64,000 nucleotides of DNA from RGIG5579 sp045602025 (GTDB taxonomy: Bacteria; Bacillota; Clostridia; Oscillospirales; SIG627), in assembly GCA_045602025.1 (NCBI GenBank), contig JAZSAT010000004.1:16495-80494 (forward strand). The letters run 5' to 3'. Both the position numbers and the translations under genes were made by a program. The stretch's first letter is position 1, and each line of letters starts with the position of its first letter. Below are positions 8,208-17,808 of the stretch, piece by piece. The notes under the pieces are model-generated. The model worked only from the letters and a program-made list of their open reading frames with translations. It was not told the DNA's origin and did no database searches.

Positions 8208-9365
8208 TTATCTTTTCATAAAGCCGGCAATGAAAACCTCTTTGTTTTCTTTCAGCGCACGGGCTGCAAAGTCGTGCATCTGACGAACGCTGACCTTTTC
8301 CGTGTTGTAGCCGTCACCGAATTTTTTCTTTTCCAGGGAAGCAAAGAAGGGGTCTTCTGTAAAATCGGTACGCACATAGTATTCGTGCACCTCTTTTTCG
8401 TTGCAGACATCCATCTCTTCCATCTTTTCATTGTAAAGACCGCCGAGCCCTGCGGCAATATCCACACAGTCCTGTGCTACCGCATAGCCGGTGGGGTATC
8501 TTCCTGCGCCGGCACCGATGAAGTGCGTCTTGCCGATGTGAGTACCGTCAAAGGCAATGATGTTGTCGCACCCGTGAATATTTCCTTCGGGTGTATCGGC
8601 AGGAACGAGAGTAGGCTCTACAAAAGCCGCAACCCGACTACCGTCCTCTCCGACACGGAAAGCACCGCCGATAAGCTTCAATACATATCCCGCGCCGCGG
8701 GCAGCATCAATATCGCATTTTTTCACATAACGGATACCAAAGCTATCCACCTTTTCATCGGAAAGAGCAACGCCGAAGGCGATGTTTGCGGAAAGGGTGG
8801 TCTTGTGGCGGGTATCCAGTCCGTCAATATCCGAAGAGGGATCCGCCTCAGCAAAGCCCAGCCTCTGTGCCTCGGAAAGAGAAGTGTCGAACTCTTCTCC
8901 CAAGGTGTCCATAGCATCGAGAATATAGTTGGTGGTTCCGTTCATAATGCCGTAAACGCTGTCAAGGCAGGAAACGCGGTGTGCTCTCTGAAGATTCACA
9001 AGCCAGGGGATACCGCCTCCGGCAGAAGCGGAAAAGCGAAGGGAGACCTTCTTTTCCTTTGCAAGAGATACCAGTTCGTTATAATGAAGGCTCATCATAA
9101 GCTTGTTGGCGGTGACCACATTTTTGCCGGCCTCCAAAGAAGCCTTTACAAATTCGTAAGCAGGGTGCATACCGCCGATGAGCTCTACCACCGTATCCAC
9201 CTGAGGATCGGAAAGGATCACGGAAAGATCCTTGGTTAGTTTCTTTCCAAGCTCGGGAAGATCACGAAGATCCAGAACGTATTTTACCTCAAGATCGGCT
9301 GTTTCGGAAAGAATATCGTAAACACCTTTTCCTACCGTACCGAATCCCAAAAGTCCGATTGTCAT
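8208..9365 (-). CDS. hom: Homoserine dehydrogenase
   Basis: 385 aa cytoplasmic NAD(P)-dependent enzyme converting aspartate semialdehyde to homoserine. GFGTVGKGVYDIL (7-19) is the Rossmann loop; ASAGGGIPWLVNLQ and GIMNGTTNYIL are family signatures; SEAQRLGFAEADPSSDIDG carries active-site residues. It is shorter than the 400-430 aa enzymes with a C-terminal ACT domain; its tail of about 60 residues does not look like a full ACT domain, so feedback control may differ. Divergent from thrC, the next enzyme but one in threonine synthesis. Confidence 0.92.
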   Translation of the reverse strand: MTIGLLGFGTVGKGVYDILSETADLEVKYVLDLRDLPELGKKLTKDLSVILSDPQVDTVVELIGGMHPAYEFVKASLEAGKNVVTANKLMMSLHYNELVSLAKEKKVSLRFSASAGGGIPWLVNLQRAHRVSCLDSVYGIMNGTTNYILDAMDTLGEEFDTSLSEAQRLGFAEADPSSDIDGLDTRHKTTLSANIAFGVALSDEKVDSFGIRYVKKCDIDAARGAGYVLKLIGGAFRVGEDGSRVAAFVEPTLVPADTPEGNIHGCDNIIAFDGTHIGKTHFIGAGAGRYPTGYAVAQDCVDIAAGLGGLYNEKMEEMDVCNEKEVHEYYVRTDFTEDPFFASLEKKKFGDGYNTEKVSVRQMHDFAARALKENKEVFIAGFMKR

Positions 9366-9434
9366 AATTACCTCCGTTTCTTTTTTATAAAAAGGGAAAA
9401 AGAAACCTAAATTTTATATTTTTTCTGAAAACCC

Positions 9435-9463
9435 TTGAATTTTCGCAGAAAATATCATATCAT
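9435..9463 (+). promoter_or_regulatory. Possible thrC promoter
   Basis: TTGAAT, 17 bp, TATCAT in the hom-thrC divergent gap. No T-box or other leader structure was seen. Confidence 0.4.
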
Positions 9464-9526
9464 TAATCGTAACATAAATTCGAAAAAAGTCAAGTAAAAA
9501 TTAGAAATAAAGAAAGTGAATCTGTT

Positions 9527-11002
9527 ATGATCTATCGCAGTACCCGAAGCAATACCACCGCTTCTCCCGCAGAAGCGATCTTAAGAGGCATCGCCCCCGA
9601 CGGCGGTCTTTATCTTCCCGAAGAATTTTCCTTCCCCACCTTCTCCGCAAAAGAGACGGTAGAAAAGGATTTCTACGGCATTGCCACCGATGTACTCTTT
9701 GCCCTCTTTCCCGAGTTTACAAGGGAAGAAGTGGCAACCATGGTGAAAAACGCCTACGACGGAAAATTTGAAACCGAGGATGTGACTCCTACCGTAAAGG
9801 TGGGCGACACCTATGTTTTGGAGCTGTTTCGCGGTCCTACCTGCGCATTTAAGGATGTAGCCCTTTCCATTCTCCCCCACCTTTTGGTGGAAAGCCGCAA
9901 GAAGAAAGGGGTCAAGGACGACATCGTGATCCTCACCGCTACCAGCGGCGATACGGGTAAGGCTGCTCTTCAGGGCTTCCAGGATGTGGAAGGCACCAAA
10001 ATTCTTGTCTTCTTCCCCCACGGCGGTGTCAGCCGTGTGCAGAGAGCCCAGATGGTCACTCAAAGAGGAAAAAACACCTTCGTTGCCGCCATTGAAGGCA
10101 ACTTTGACGATGCTCAGACCGGTGTAAAGAATATCTTCTCCGATTTTGAAAAAAAGGGTACCATGGACGGTACAGGCGCACGCCTTTCCAGTGCCAATTC
10201 CATCAATATCGGCCGTCTTGCACCTCAGATCGTTTATTACTTCAAGTCCTACGGCGACCTGATGCGCGAAGGAAGAATCACCTTTGGCGATAAGGTGGAT
10301 TTTGTAGTACCCACCGGCAACTTCGGCGATATTCTGGCAGGCTATTTTGCACTCCTTCTGGGTCTTCCCGTGGGTAAGCTCGTTTGCGCCTCCAATAAAA
10401 ACAATATCCTTACCGACTTTATCCGTACCGGCACCTACGATAAGCGCCGCCCCTTCTATCAGACCACATCCCCCTCGATGGATATTTTGGTCTCCAGTAA
10501 TCTGGAACGCCTTCTCTTTATGATGTCAGGCGGTGATGATAAGGCCGTTGCCTCCTGGATGCAGTCTCTTGGTACCGAGGGCATCTACAAGATCCCCGCT
10601 GAGCTTCTTGAAAAGCTTCAGAAAGAATTTTCCGGCTACGACTGTGACGATGAAAAGGCCGCAAAGATCCTGGGCGAGGTTTATAAAGAGACCGGCTATG
10701 TGTGCGACCCCCATACCGCAGTTGCCATGAGTGCCGCAAAAGATTATATGAAGGAAGAAGGCACAACTTGCCCCGTGGTGGTTCTCTCTACCGCTTCTCC
10801 CTTTAAGTTTTCAAGACCCGTCCTTTCTGCCATCGGTGAAAATGCCGAGGGAGACGAATTCGATCTCCTTCGCCGCCTTTCCGAGAAAACAGGCCTTCCC
10901 ATCCCGAAGAGCCTTGCCGAACTGGAATCCCTTCCCGAGCGTCACAAAACCGTCATTGCAAAAGACAAAATGCCCGCCTTCGTTTTGGAGAACATTAAAT
11001 AA
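9527..11002 (+). CDS. thrC: Threonine synthase
   Basis: 491 aa PLP enzyme converting O-phosphohomoserine to threonine. YRSTRSN...GIAPDGGLYLP at the N-terminus, FKDVALSILP with the PLP lysine, and TATSGDTGKAAL phosphate loop are all present; length fits the longer bacterial/yeast-type ThrC. It ends AFVLENIK, and the last codons plus stop form one copy of a 28-bp direct repeat whose other copy is at 19196-19223. The gene is intact, as expected if an element integrated at its 3' end. Confidence 0.95.
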   Translation: MIYRSTRSNTTASPAEAILRGIAPDGGLYLPEEFSFPTFSAKETVEKDFYGIATDVLFALFPEFTREEVATMVKNAYDGKFETEDVTPTVKVGDTYVLELFRGPTCAFKDVALSILPHLLVESRKKKGVKDDIVILTATSGDTGKAALQGFQDVEGTKILVFFPHGGVSRVQRAQMVTQRGKNTFVAAIEGNFDDAQTGVKNIFSDFEKKGTMDGTGARLSSANSINIGRLAPQIVYYFKSYGDLMREGRITFGDKVDFVVPTGNFGDILAGYFALLLGLPVGKLVCASNKNNILTDFIRTGTYDKRRPFYQTTSPSMDILVSSNLERLLFMMSGGDDKAVASWMQSLGTEGIYKIPAELLEKLQKEFSGYDCDDEKAAKILGEVYKETGYVCDPHTAVAMSAAKDYMKEEGTTCPVVVLSTASPFKFSRPVLSAIGENAEGDEFDLLRRLSEKTGLPIPKSLAELESLPERHKTVIAKDKMPAFVLENIK

Positions 11003-11004
11003 AA
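10977..11004 (+). other. Left direct repeat (putative attL) at the thrC 3' end
   Basis: 28 bp starting CCTTCGTTTTGGAG and ending TTAAATAAAA, spanning the last codons and stop of thrC. It matches 19196-19223 in the same orientation at 27 of 28 positions; the one difference is synonymous (AAC/AAT). Confidence 0.7.
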
Positions 11005-11010
11005 GCTCTT

Positions 11011-11046
11011 GCCCGACTTCCAAAAAGGAAGCTCGGGCATTTTTTA
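11011..11046 (+). terminator. Terminator downstream of thrC
   Basis: GCCCGACTTCC/GGAAGCTCGGGC hairpin followed by a T-run. Confidence 0.85.
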
Positions 11047-11060
11047 TCCCCTTTATCAAA

Positions 11061-11094
11061 AGACACAAGGGCAATGCCCTTGTGTCTTTTTTTA
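11061..11094. terminator. Terminator of the surface-protein operon
   Basis: 13-bp arms AGACACAAGGGCA/TGCCCTTGTGTCT, T-runs on both sides; lies 10 bp past the stop of the 1650-aa gene and can work for both strands. Confidence 0.85.
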
Positions 11095-11103
11095 CTGAAA
11101 GAA

Positions 11104-14100
11104 TTAATATGCGGGAATATTCATAGACCAAGTATAACTTGAATATGCATACTCAGAATGACTTACATAATTGTTCTCCCAGTTCGTGTTATAAATATTC
11201 GCGCTGAAATTCAGTGTCGTTGCGTTGGTTGTGTTCAAAGGAACCGTCACCCATCCGGAGGTTCCGCGGGCAACAGCACCGCCTGAGCTCAAATCACCTG
11301 TGCCGGCAATTTTCACCTTTCCGGTTCCCGCAGAACCGCAGGATGCATCAAATGCAACACCCAAACCAAATCCACTCCAACCGGACTGAATCACTACAGC
11401 TGTTGAAATCATCACCTCAACGCTGGTTGCGGTACGATTCCTGTAACTCATCGTTGTGTAGTATTCGATATACGGAGACCATCTGAAATCTCCGCGGAAT
11501 TCAGGATTACTTGCCGCAATAGGTGTATAAACAAAGGTAATGGTCTTTCGGGAAGTAGAATCCCACTTTACACTTTGGCTGGAGGGAGTCGTATATCCGC
11601 TCTTTGCAGGAGGTGTAATAGTATTGGTCGTGCCATACTTATAGGTTGCAGTCGTGCTTCCCAAAGCAGTACCGTTGCTGGATTTATACACAATCTCATA
11701 AGTATAGCTGTTCAGCGAAACATTGACATAGATATCCGAAGAAGTAATATTCCTTGTTACCGTAATGGAAGTCGCGCCTTTTGAGGTAATCGAATATCCC
11801 GTGCTTGCCGTATAAGTGACAGATAAAACATCGCCGTAGTAAATAGTAGTTCCGCTGGACAATGTACCGATAGAAGCATTTTGATAAGGAGAAGAGGTTC
11901 TCTTTACCGTAATGGTATAGCCGGTACCGCTGCTACTAAAGCTTAATCCATACGACTTAATGCGGTAACTTGCATAAATATCACTCTTCGTAACAGCTCT
12001 TGTTACCGTGATAGAGGTCACACCGTGAGAGGTAATTTCGGAGCAGTTAAGAGGCGAATAACTAACTGAAAGTACATCACCGTAGTAAATAGCACTTCCG
12101 CTGGACAATGTGCCCGTCGGTGCACCCGCATTGGGAGAAGAGGTTCTCTTTACTGTGATTGTATAACCCCAAACCTCCTCATAGCTCAGGGTGTATGCAT
12201 TCACAGCCCATTTTGCAGTCAGGGCAATATCCTGGGAAGAGGTATAAACCTTGTCCGCAGTTACCTTGTTTCCGGCAGCATCGTACCATCCGTCAAAGCC
12301 AAAACCGGTTCTGGTAGGTGTAGGAAGGGTTCCTACAGCCATACCGCAGTTCACCTGTCTGGTCGTTTCGCTGACCGTGCCACCGTTTGCATTAAAGGTA
12401 AGGGTAACAAAGCCTGCAAAATAATTATCAAAGTCTGTAGCACTGATTGTTTTTAAACTACCTTTAGTAAATTTCAAATAAGATGGCTTATCTACTTCGC
12501 CGCAAACCAAAACATTTCCAGCAATATTTAATGCGCTGTAATAATCATCTTTAATCTGATTAATTTGGATCGTTTTACAAAGCACAGCATTTTCATTGGT
12601 AGATACTATATTGGATTCTCCATACAATGAAACTGTTGCACTTTCAGCAGAAGAAATGAATGCAATTGCAGGAGCAGTAACATTCACTTCCTGAAGAATA
12701 ATTTCCTCCGAACAAAGCGTTAACGGCACCGTTGTCCTTGAAGTCAATGTTGCCCTATTAATTTCCGTCTTTTTGGCATTAGATTTAATAATCAGTTCAG
12801 AGTATTCTCTTCCATAGCCATAAAATACAAATTCTTCCGTTCCTTCGGGAATTTCAAGTGTCATATTTTCAAGATCGGTACACTTATCAGAAACCGCAAT
12901 TACGAGAGTTTTTGCACCGGTATTGATTGCTGCCTGAGCGATTTTTGCATTATTTGCTTTCACATACAGGCTTTCAACATCCGAAAACGCACCTGCTCCT
13001 AAGGTAACCAATTTATCCCCTACTGAACAATATTTCAAACTAGTACATCCAGCAAAGGCATTTACACCGATTTCTGTAATTGATTTTGCCTCAACACTAA
13101 TCAACGATGCACATCCGAAAAAGGCGTTTTCAGGAATTTCAGTAATATATTCAGACAATTCCACTACCTTAATATTTTTATTATTGTAAAAGACATCTGA
13201 ACTGATACCGGTGATTTTTATAACACTGGAAGTTCCATCAGAATTTTTGATCACCTTATATTCAGGAATAATAACAAAATCCTCTTCTCCGGTATAGGCA
13301 GTAACCACACCGCTTTTGCTCACCTGCAAGCCATCAGTGCAATCCACGCGATCCGAAACGTGCTCAATAATCTCAATCGGTACCTCAAAAGGAATAACAC
13401 CGTTTTGATTATCGTCATATGAAGCATAAGAATATGAATAATCTTCAAACTCATGCATTTCATCATCCATTACGGTAAAGTTTGTAACAAAATACGATTC
13501 GGTAGCAATATCATAACCAACAATTGCAAAAACATGTGCAGTACCCGCCATGATCCAACGATGATACCCGGACATTGTGTTTTCCGTAGTGTAGGTTTTT
13601 GTAACCTCCTCGTTTACAATCTTTGAATATGTTGTAGAGGAAGAATATTCTTCTGAATTATTTGTAGAAGAGGAATATCCCATGGCTTGGCTTTGATCTT
13701 CGGATTGAATATAATTTTTCCCGTATCCATAAGTTTGGCTAATCTTTTCCGACAAAGCTTTGGAAATAGCCTGTGTCTCGCTGACAGAAGAACTTCCGCT
13801 GTAACCTGCTTCTTTATTCCAACTACTGCTATTCGTTGTATTTGTTCCTTCAACGGTAATAGTGCCGTCCTCTTCAACTGTACCATCATCATCTTCGGTT
13901 CCGGTCTTTTTATTTGTAGTTACGCCATTCGAATACTTCAAATCTAGCGCACCACCCCATTCTCGTCCACCGTTAATATCGACCACATCAATCGATGCCT
14001 TCACCCCATAAGAAGATTTTGTGTTAAGATTAAGTCCTGCAGAAAAATCCTGTCTGGTTTCTTTATCTGTCACATCATAAGTCTTCGTATTGTGTGTAGT

Positions 14101-16056
14101 CGTAGTCAGATCATGTGTTTCAGTCGTATCAATAGTTTCTGTAGAATCTGTTCCACTGGAACCGCTGCTAACATACCATTCACCACTTTCATTGGTTGCG
14201 ATTTCTCTAGCCTCAGTAGTTTCAAGACCGTTTTCTTTTGCCCACTGCTCGTCAATCGTAATTCCTTCTGACCAAGCACTCGATAAGGTCCAGTTAAAGG
14301 AATCAGTTGTCGCCTTCGAAGCAGCAATACCATATTGCTCCATTAAAGTGGTAGATATTTGAGTTGAATATGTTTTTGTTTCTGTTTTCGTAACACCGTT
14401 TGAATTGATCTTACCGAAATCATGTATTACATACAAAGGAACATTGCGAATTTCACCAATCTCATAGGTATAAAGAATCACTTCGCTATCCTCATAAATA
14501 ATAGGATCATCCAATTTTTTCTTTGCCCAAGCTTGGTTTCGTTCACTGATCCAGTTTGCAGAATAAGTCTTATGACCAACTGTTCCCACCGGGATCTTTT
14601 TCAGAATGTTACCCTCATCGTCCGACCATCCTGCGAAAATATATCCCTCCAATTTAGGAGACGGTAACACCTTTTCCTTGTTTACTTGATAGGTAATACT
14701 TTCTTCCGGAATCAAGTCGGATTCAAACTCCACATTAAATGTATCAAGAATCCAACGGGCATAAAACTTTTTATTGCCAGTCGATCCTTTTTCAATGGTA
14801 ACAACTTGATTTCCTCCGGTGCCTGAAATGTCACCGGGAGCATCGTACCATCCGCCAAAAGTATAACCGGGCACAGAAGGAACAGGCAAATAGAAAGTTT
14901 CATCTTCTGGTGTATAAGAATAAACAAAATCAGAACGATCAATCTCTTGCTGCGCAAGATAATTGTCACCGCTGGGATTGATCTCATAATGGATAGAAAA
15001 TCCTTCAATAGGCGCGATGTTTTCCTGCGCAACAAGTACCTTGCCGCATACTCCGCAATGAGAACCTTCTGTTTTTCCGCTTTGCGTATAGGTAGGTTCG
15101 ACCGCGGGATCGATTACTGCATCGTGACCTGTAGCATCAATCTTCACCTTTTCGAGGGTGGTCTCGGTCAGGGCATTTGCATCCTTGAAATAAGTGTCGC
15201 AAAGGGTGCACTGCCAATAAGCAAGATTTCCTTCTTCCTCACAAGTAGCCGCTTTTGAAGAAATCGCCTTAAGTTCATGCGCACACTTGGGAGTTGCGGG
15301 ACACAGCTTTATGTTATAGCCATCGGGATCGGTGGTGCAGCCATCTGCAATATACTGGGCAATGTTAACAAGGTCCATCGCATTGATCCTGCCGTCGTCG
15401 TTAACATCACTTGCCGATTCATTTACCGAAACATTGTATCCGTAAGGGTCGGTGGTGCAGCCGTCTGCAATATACTGGGCAATGTTAACAAGGTCCAATG
15501 CATTTACGCGCAAGTCCCCTGTGGCATCACCGGGCTTGTAGGAAATGATCTGCAAGCCGCCGGAAACCAGAACGGGAGATACATATTCTTTATCTCTATC
15601 AAAAATAGCACCGGCCTCGTAAGAAGCTGTAATGGAAATTTTTTCATCTACTGCAGCATCCTCGGAAACGGCAAAGGTAAGACCTAAGATCTCACCGTCC
15701 TTCACCTGGCTGTCGGAGATTTGCGTAGCATACCAGTTGAAATTGGCATTTTCCGTGCGGGGGGGCTTGGAGCCGGTCAGGGAAAGGGCAGAAAAGGCAG
15801 AGCCGTTTTCCACGGCAGTCAAGGTCAGGCCCTCTTCCCAGCTGAGCTTTAATACCGCACCCAAAATGCCGGGGTTATTTTGGATCGTTACGCTGACTCT
15901 TACCTCTTCTTCACCGGGCATGGCATTTCCCGAATCCACTTCAATGACACAGTCGGAAACAGCACTTACGGCAGCCTCCTGTGCAAAAACGGAAAAGGGA
16001 ATACATGAGAGAACAAGGGTCACCGCTAAAAGAAACGATAGGATTCTTTTCTTCAT
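11104..16056 (-). CDS. Large secreted multidomain protein: cohesin-like, dockerin, InlB-type and BspA-type repeats
   Basis: 1650 aa. Signal peptide 1-25; cohesin-like domain about 35-170; type I dockerin about 175-245 with two calcium repeats (GDATGDLRVNALDLVNIAQ and DVNDDGRINAMDLVNIAQ); a Cys-rich segment about 257-345; InlB/Flg_new repeats about 360-510; a Ser/Thr-rich amphipathic region about 515-850 of unknown fold; BspA-type leucine-rich repeats (IPENAFFGCASL) about 940-1010; another InlB unit; two 75-aa repeats with YTITVKRTSSP and SGxxIYYGDVLSV; a MucBP-like unit; a C-terminal beta domain. No LPXTG or membrane anchor. Probably displayed through dockerin-cohesin contact; last gene of the phase-variable operon, 18 bp after the 572-aa gene. 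Confidence 0.8.
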   Translation of the reverse strand: MKKRILSFLLAVTLVLSCIPFSVFAQEAAVSAVSDCVIEVDSGNAMPGEEEVRVSVTIQNNPGILGAVLKLSWEEGLTLTAVENGSAFSALSLTGSKPPRTENANFNWYATQISDSQVKDGEILGLTFAVSEDAAVDEKISITASYEAGAIFDRDKEYVSPVLVSGGLQIISYKPGDATGDLRVNALDLVNIAQYIADGCTTDPYGYNVSVNESASDVNDDGRINAMDLVNIAQYIADGCTTDPDGYNIKLCPATPKCAHELKAISSKAATCEEEGNLAYWQCTLCDTYFKDANALTETTLEKVKIDATGHDAVIDPAVEPTYTQSGKTEGSHCGVCGKVLVAQENIAPIEGFSIHYEINPSGDNYLAQQEIDRSDFVYSYTPEDETFYLPVPSVPGYTFGGWYDAPGDISGTGGNQVVTIEKGSTGNKKFYARWILDTFNVEFESDLIPEESITYQVNKEKVLPSPKLEGYIFAGWSDDEGNILKKIPVGTVGHKTYSANWISERNQAWAKKKLDDPIIYEDSEVILYTYEIGEIRNVPLYVIHDFGKINSNGVTKTETKTYSTQISTTLMEQYGIAASKATTDSFNWTLSSAWSEGITIDEQWAKENGLETTEAREIATNESGEWYVSSGSSGTDSTETIDTTETHDLTTTTHNTKTYDVTDKETRQDFSAGLNLNTKSSYGVKASIDVVDINGGREWGGALDLKYSNGVTTNKKTGTEDDDGTVEEDGTITVEGTNTTNSSSWNKEAGYSGSSSVSETQAISKALSEKISQTYGYGKNYIQSEDQSQAMGYSSSTNNSEEYSSSTTYSKIVNEEVTKTYTTENTMSGYHRWIMAGTAHVFAIVGYDIATESYFVTNFTVMDDEMHEFEDYSYSYASYDDNQNGVIPFEVPIEIIEHVSDRVDCTDGLQVSKSGVVTAYTGEEDFVIIPEYKVIKNSDGTSSVIKITGISSDVFYNNKNIKVVELSEYITEIPENAFFGCASLISVEAKSITEIGVNAFAGCTSLKYCSVGDKLVTLGAGAFSDVESLYVKANNAKIAQAAINTGAKTLVIAVSDKCTDLENMTLEIPEGTEEFVFYGYGREYSELIIKSNAKKTEINRATLTSRTTVPLTLCSEEIILQEVNVTAPAIAFISSAESATVSLYGESNIVSTNENAVLCKTIQINQIKDDYYSALNIAGNVLVCGEVDKPSYLKFTKGSLKTISATDFDNYFAGFVTLTFNANGGTVSETTRQVNCGMAVGTLPTPTRTGFGFDGWYDAAGNKVTADKVYTSSQDIALTAKWAVNAYTLSYEEVWGYTITVKRTSSPNAGAPTGTLSSGSAIYYGDVLSVSYSPLNCSEITSHGVTSITVTRAVTKSDIYASYRIKSYGLSFSSSGTGYTITVKRTSSPYQNASIGTLSSGTTIYYGDVLSVTYTASTGYSITSKGATSITVTRNITSSDIYVNVSLNSYTYEIVYKSSNGTALGSTTATYKYGTTNTITPPAKSGYTTPSSQSVKWDSTSRKTITFVYTPIAASNPEFRGDFRWSPYIEYYTTMSYRNRTATSVEVMISTAVVIQSGWSGFGLGVAFDASCGSAGTGKVKIAGTGDLSSGGAVARGTSGWVTVPLNTTNATTLNFSANIYNTNWENNYVSHSEYAYSSYTWSMNIPAY

Positions 16057-16074
16057 CTTTATTCTCCTTTTGCT

Positions 16075-17793
16075 TTATTTTGTAACGGTAACAGAGCCGT
16101 TTACAATGTTAAGCTCCACGGGATTTTTATCTCGATCAAAGAAATCGCCCTCTACATAGGAAGCCTCCAGCGCAATATTCGTGCCGGCTGCAACCGTATC
16201 GGAAACAGTAAAGGTAAGCATCAGAACTTCGCCGTCCTTCACCTGATCATCGGAAATTTCCGTAGCATACCAGTTAAAGTTAGCATTTCCCGTACGGGGG
16301 AGCTTGGAGCCTGTCAGGGAAAGAGCGGAAAAGGCTGAGCCGTTTTCGATGGCAGTCAAGGTGAGCCCTTCTTCCCAGCTGAGCTTTAATACTGCACCCA
16401 AAACGCCGGGGTTTTCATGAAGAGAAACCGCTACCTGAACCGTATCGCCTGCCTTTGCGGAAACGCTGTCCACTACAAGGGTAGGCTCGGTATAGCTGAT
16501 CTGCACCTTTTCATACTGAGCCGTAATTGTCAGATCAGAAGTTACATTGTCAAACTCCTTGTCCCAACCGATAAAGGTATAGCCCTCGCGGGTAGGATCA
16601 GAAGGAGCTGCAGCTGCCGTGCCGCTTTCTACATTTTCACAGGTTTTCAGAACCGTACCGTCATGGTCAACAAAGGTAACGGTAAAGGTCTCTACAGGCT
16701 CTGCATTGAAATGGAAGGTTGCATTCAAAAGGGCATCGTTGCCGGAGCTGATAGATACCTTTTCCTCCCACTCGGCCTCGGTACCGTCGTAATATACATC
16801 CGTCAAAGCGGAGCAGCCGTTAAAGGCGCGGCGGCCGATCTCTACAACCGTTGCAGGGATGGAAATGCTGGTGATGGGCTCTCCTGCAAAAGCAGAAGCA
16901 TCAATGGCAATAACATCAATACCGTCTGCAGTCTTGGGAGGGATCACCACATCGCTGTCGGTGCAATCGCCAAGGCTGAGAACATATCCCTCTTCATCAA
17001 TCTCAAGACCGGAGGAATACTTTACATATACAGGGGTATAGGTTTCATTTTTGCCGGGAACGGTCAGATCAAAAGAAGCACTATCCGCTACTTTGTTGCC
17101 CTTGGAGTCCTTCCAATGGCTAAAGGAGCCGCCATCCTTGTCGGCTGCGGGCGCGGTGAGATTTACTACCTCTCCCGCAAGATAAAGTCCGTGATCAAAG
17201 CCGTCAGAAAGCGCGCCGCCGTCCACCGCAACCTGATAAAAGTCTGCAGTAGCAAGACGGTCAGCCTGATATCCGAAATAAGTCTGTGCATCGGCACCGT
17301 ACTTCAGCATAGAGTCAAGCAGATTTTTCAAATTTTCATCTGCAGTGGTACCGAGCTTTCCGTTTTTGTTGTATACATACTGCAGAACGCTGTACTTGTT
17401 GGGCTGGCTGTAATAAGTCTCGCCGCCGTCCACTGCATAAGCTCTCGCATAGATCACATCGGTCATCTGCTTGGCAGAAACACCGGTATAATCAAAGATC
17501 ATATACTCCGCTTCGCCGATCGTTTCCGTTCCTACTGAGGTAAGTGCAGCACTTTGGGTGCCGACCGTATATTCCTCCTGAGGCTCGGTCCATACCAAAA
17601 GCTTTACATTCTCCACATTGGAGGAAACCGCATACTTAATGCAAACAGAATCTCTGAAAGACAAATTACAAAAATCAATACTGAGCACAGGCTCAGGATC
17701 TGCGGCGCTGGTGCTTACGACCAAAAGCGTAACGGTCACAGCAAGAATCAGTACAACGCCAAGAATTGAAAACAGTTTCTTTTTATTTTTCAT
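16075..17793 (-). CDS. Secreted protein with InlB, BspA-type LRR and C-terminal cohesin-like domain
   Basis: 572 aa. Signal peptide about 1-31; a beta-rich N-terminal domain of unknown family about 35-200; an InlB-like unit; a short BspA leucine-rich stretch (VVEIGRRAFNGCSAL); another InlB unit (GYTFIGWDKEF); and a cohesin-like domain from about 435 to the end. That cohesin is nearly the same as the N-terminal cohesin of the 1650-aa protein (shared string LGAVLKLSWEEGLTLTA). It could receive the dockerin of its partner, forming a surface complex; this is inference. It starts 15 bp after the 54-aa peptide gene. Confidence 0.8.
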   Translation of the reverse strand: MKNKKKLFSILGVVLILAVTVTLLVVSTSAADPEPVLSIDFCNLSFRDSVCIKYAVSSNVENVKLLVWTEPQEEYTVGTQSAALTSVGTETIGEAEYMIFDYTGVSAKQMTDVIYARAYAVDGGETYYSQPNKYSVLQYVYNKNGKLGTTADENLKNLLDSMLKYGADAQTYFGYQADRLATADFYQVAVDGGALSDGFDHGLYLAGEVVNLTAPAADKDGGSFSHWKDSKGNKVADSASFDLTVPGKNETYTPVYVKYSSGLEIDEEGYVLSLGDCTDSDVVIPPKTADGIDVIAIDASAFAGEPITSISIPATVVEIGRRAFNGCSALTDVYYDGTEAEWEEKVSISSGNDALLNATFHFNAEPVETFTVTFVDHDGTVLKTCENVESGTAAAAPSDPTREGYTFIGWDKEFDNVTSDLTITAQYEKVQISYTEPTLVVDSVSAKAGDTVQVAVSLHENPGVLGAVLKLSWEEGLTLTAIENGSAFSALSLTGSKLPRTGNANFNWYATEISDDQVKDGEVLMLTFTVSDTVAAGTNIALEASYVEGDFFDRDKNPVELNIVNGSVTVTK

Positions 17794-17808
17794 CTCAAAA
17801 CCTCCTAA

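Noticed and set aside
7635..9239. A 534-codon open frame opposite hom and the response regulator
   Set aside because: Codon and residue make-up is that of a shadow frame (His/Arg/Cys-rich, no domains), lacks a ribosome binding site and overlaps two clear genes. The same applies to long frames opposite livK and pfp.
9366..9526. T-box or riboswitch in the hom-thrC gap
   Set aside because: No T-box core, specifier stem or antiterminator was found; only AT-rich sequence with promoter-like boxes.
13500..14510. Aerolysin-type pore-forming toxin domain
   Set aside because: The Ser/Thr-rich beta pattern is suggestive only; no family motif could be recognised, so it is reported as unknown.
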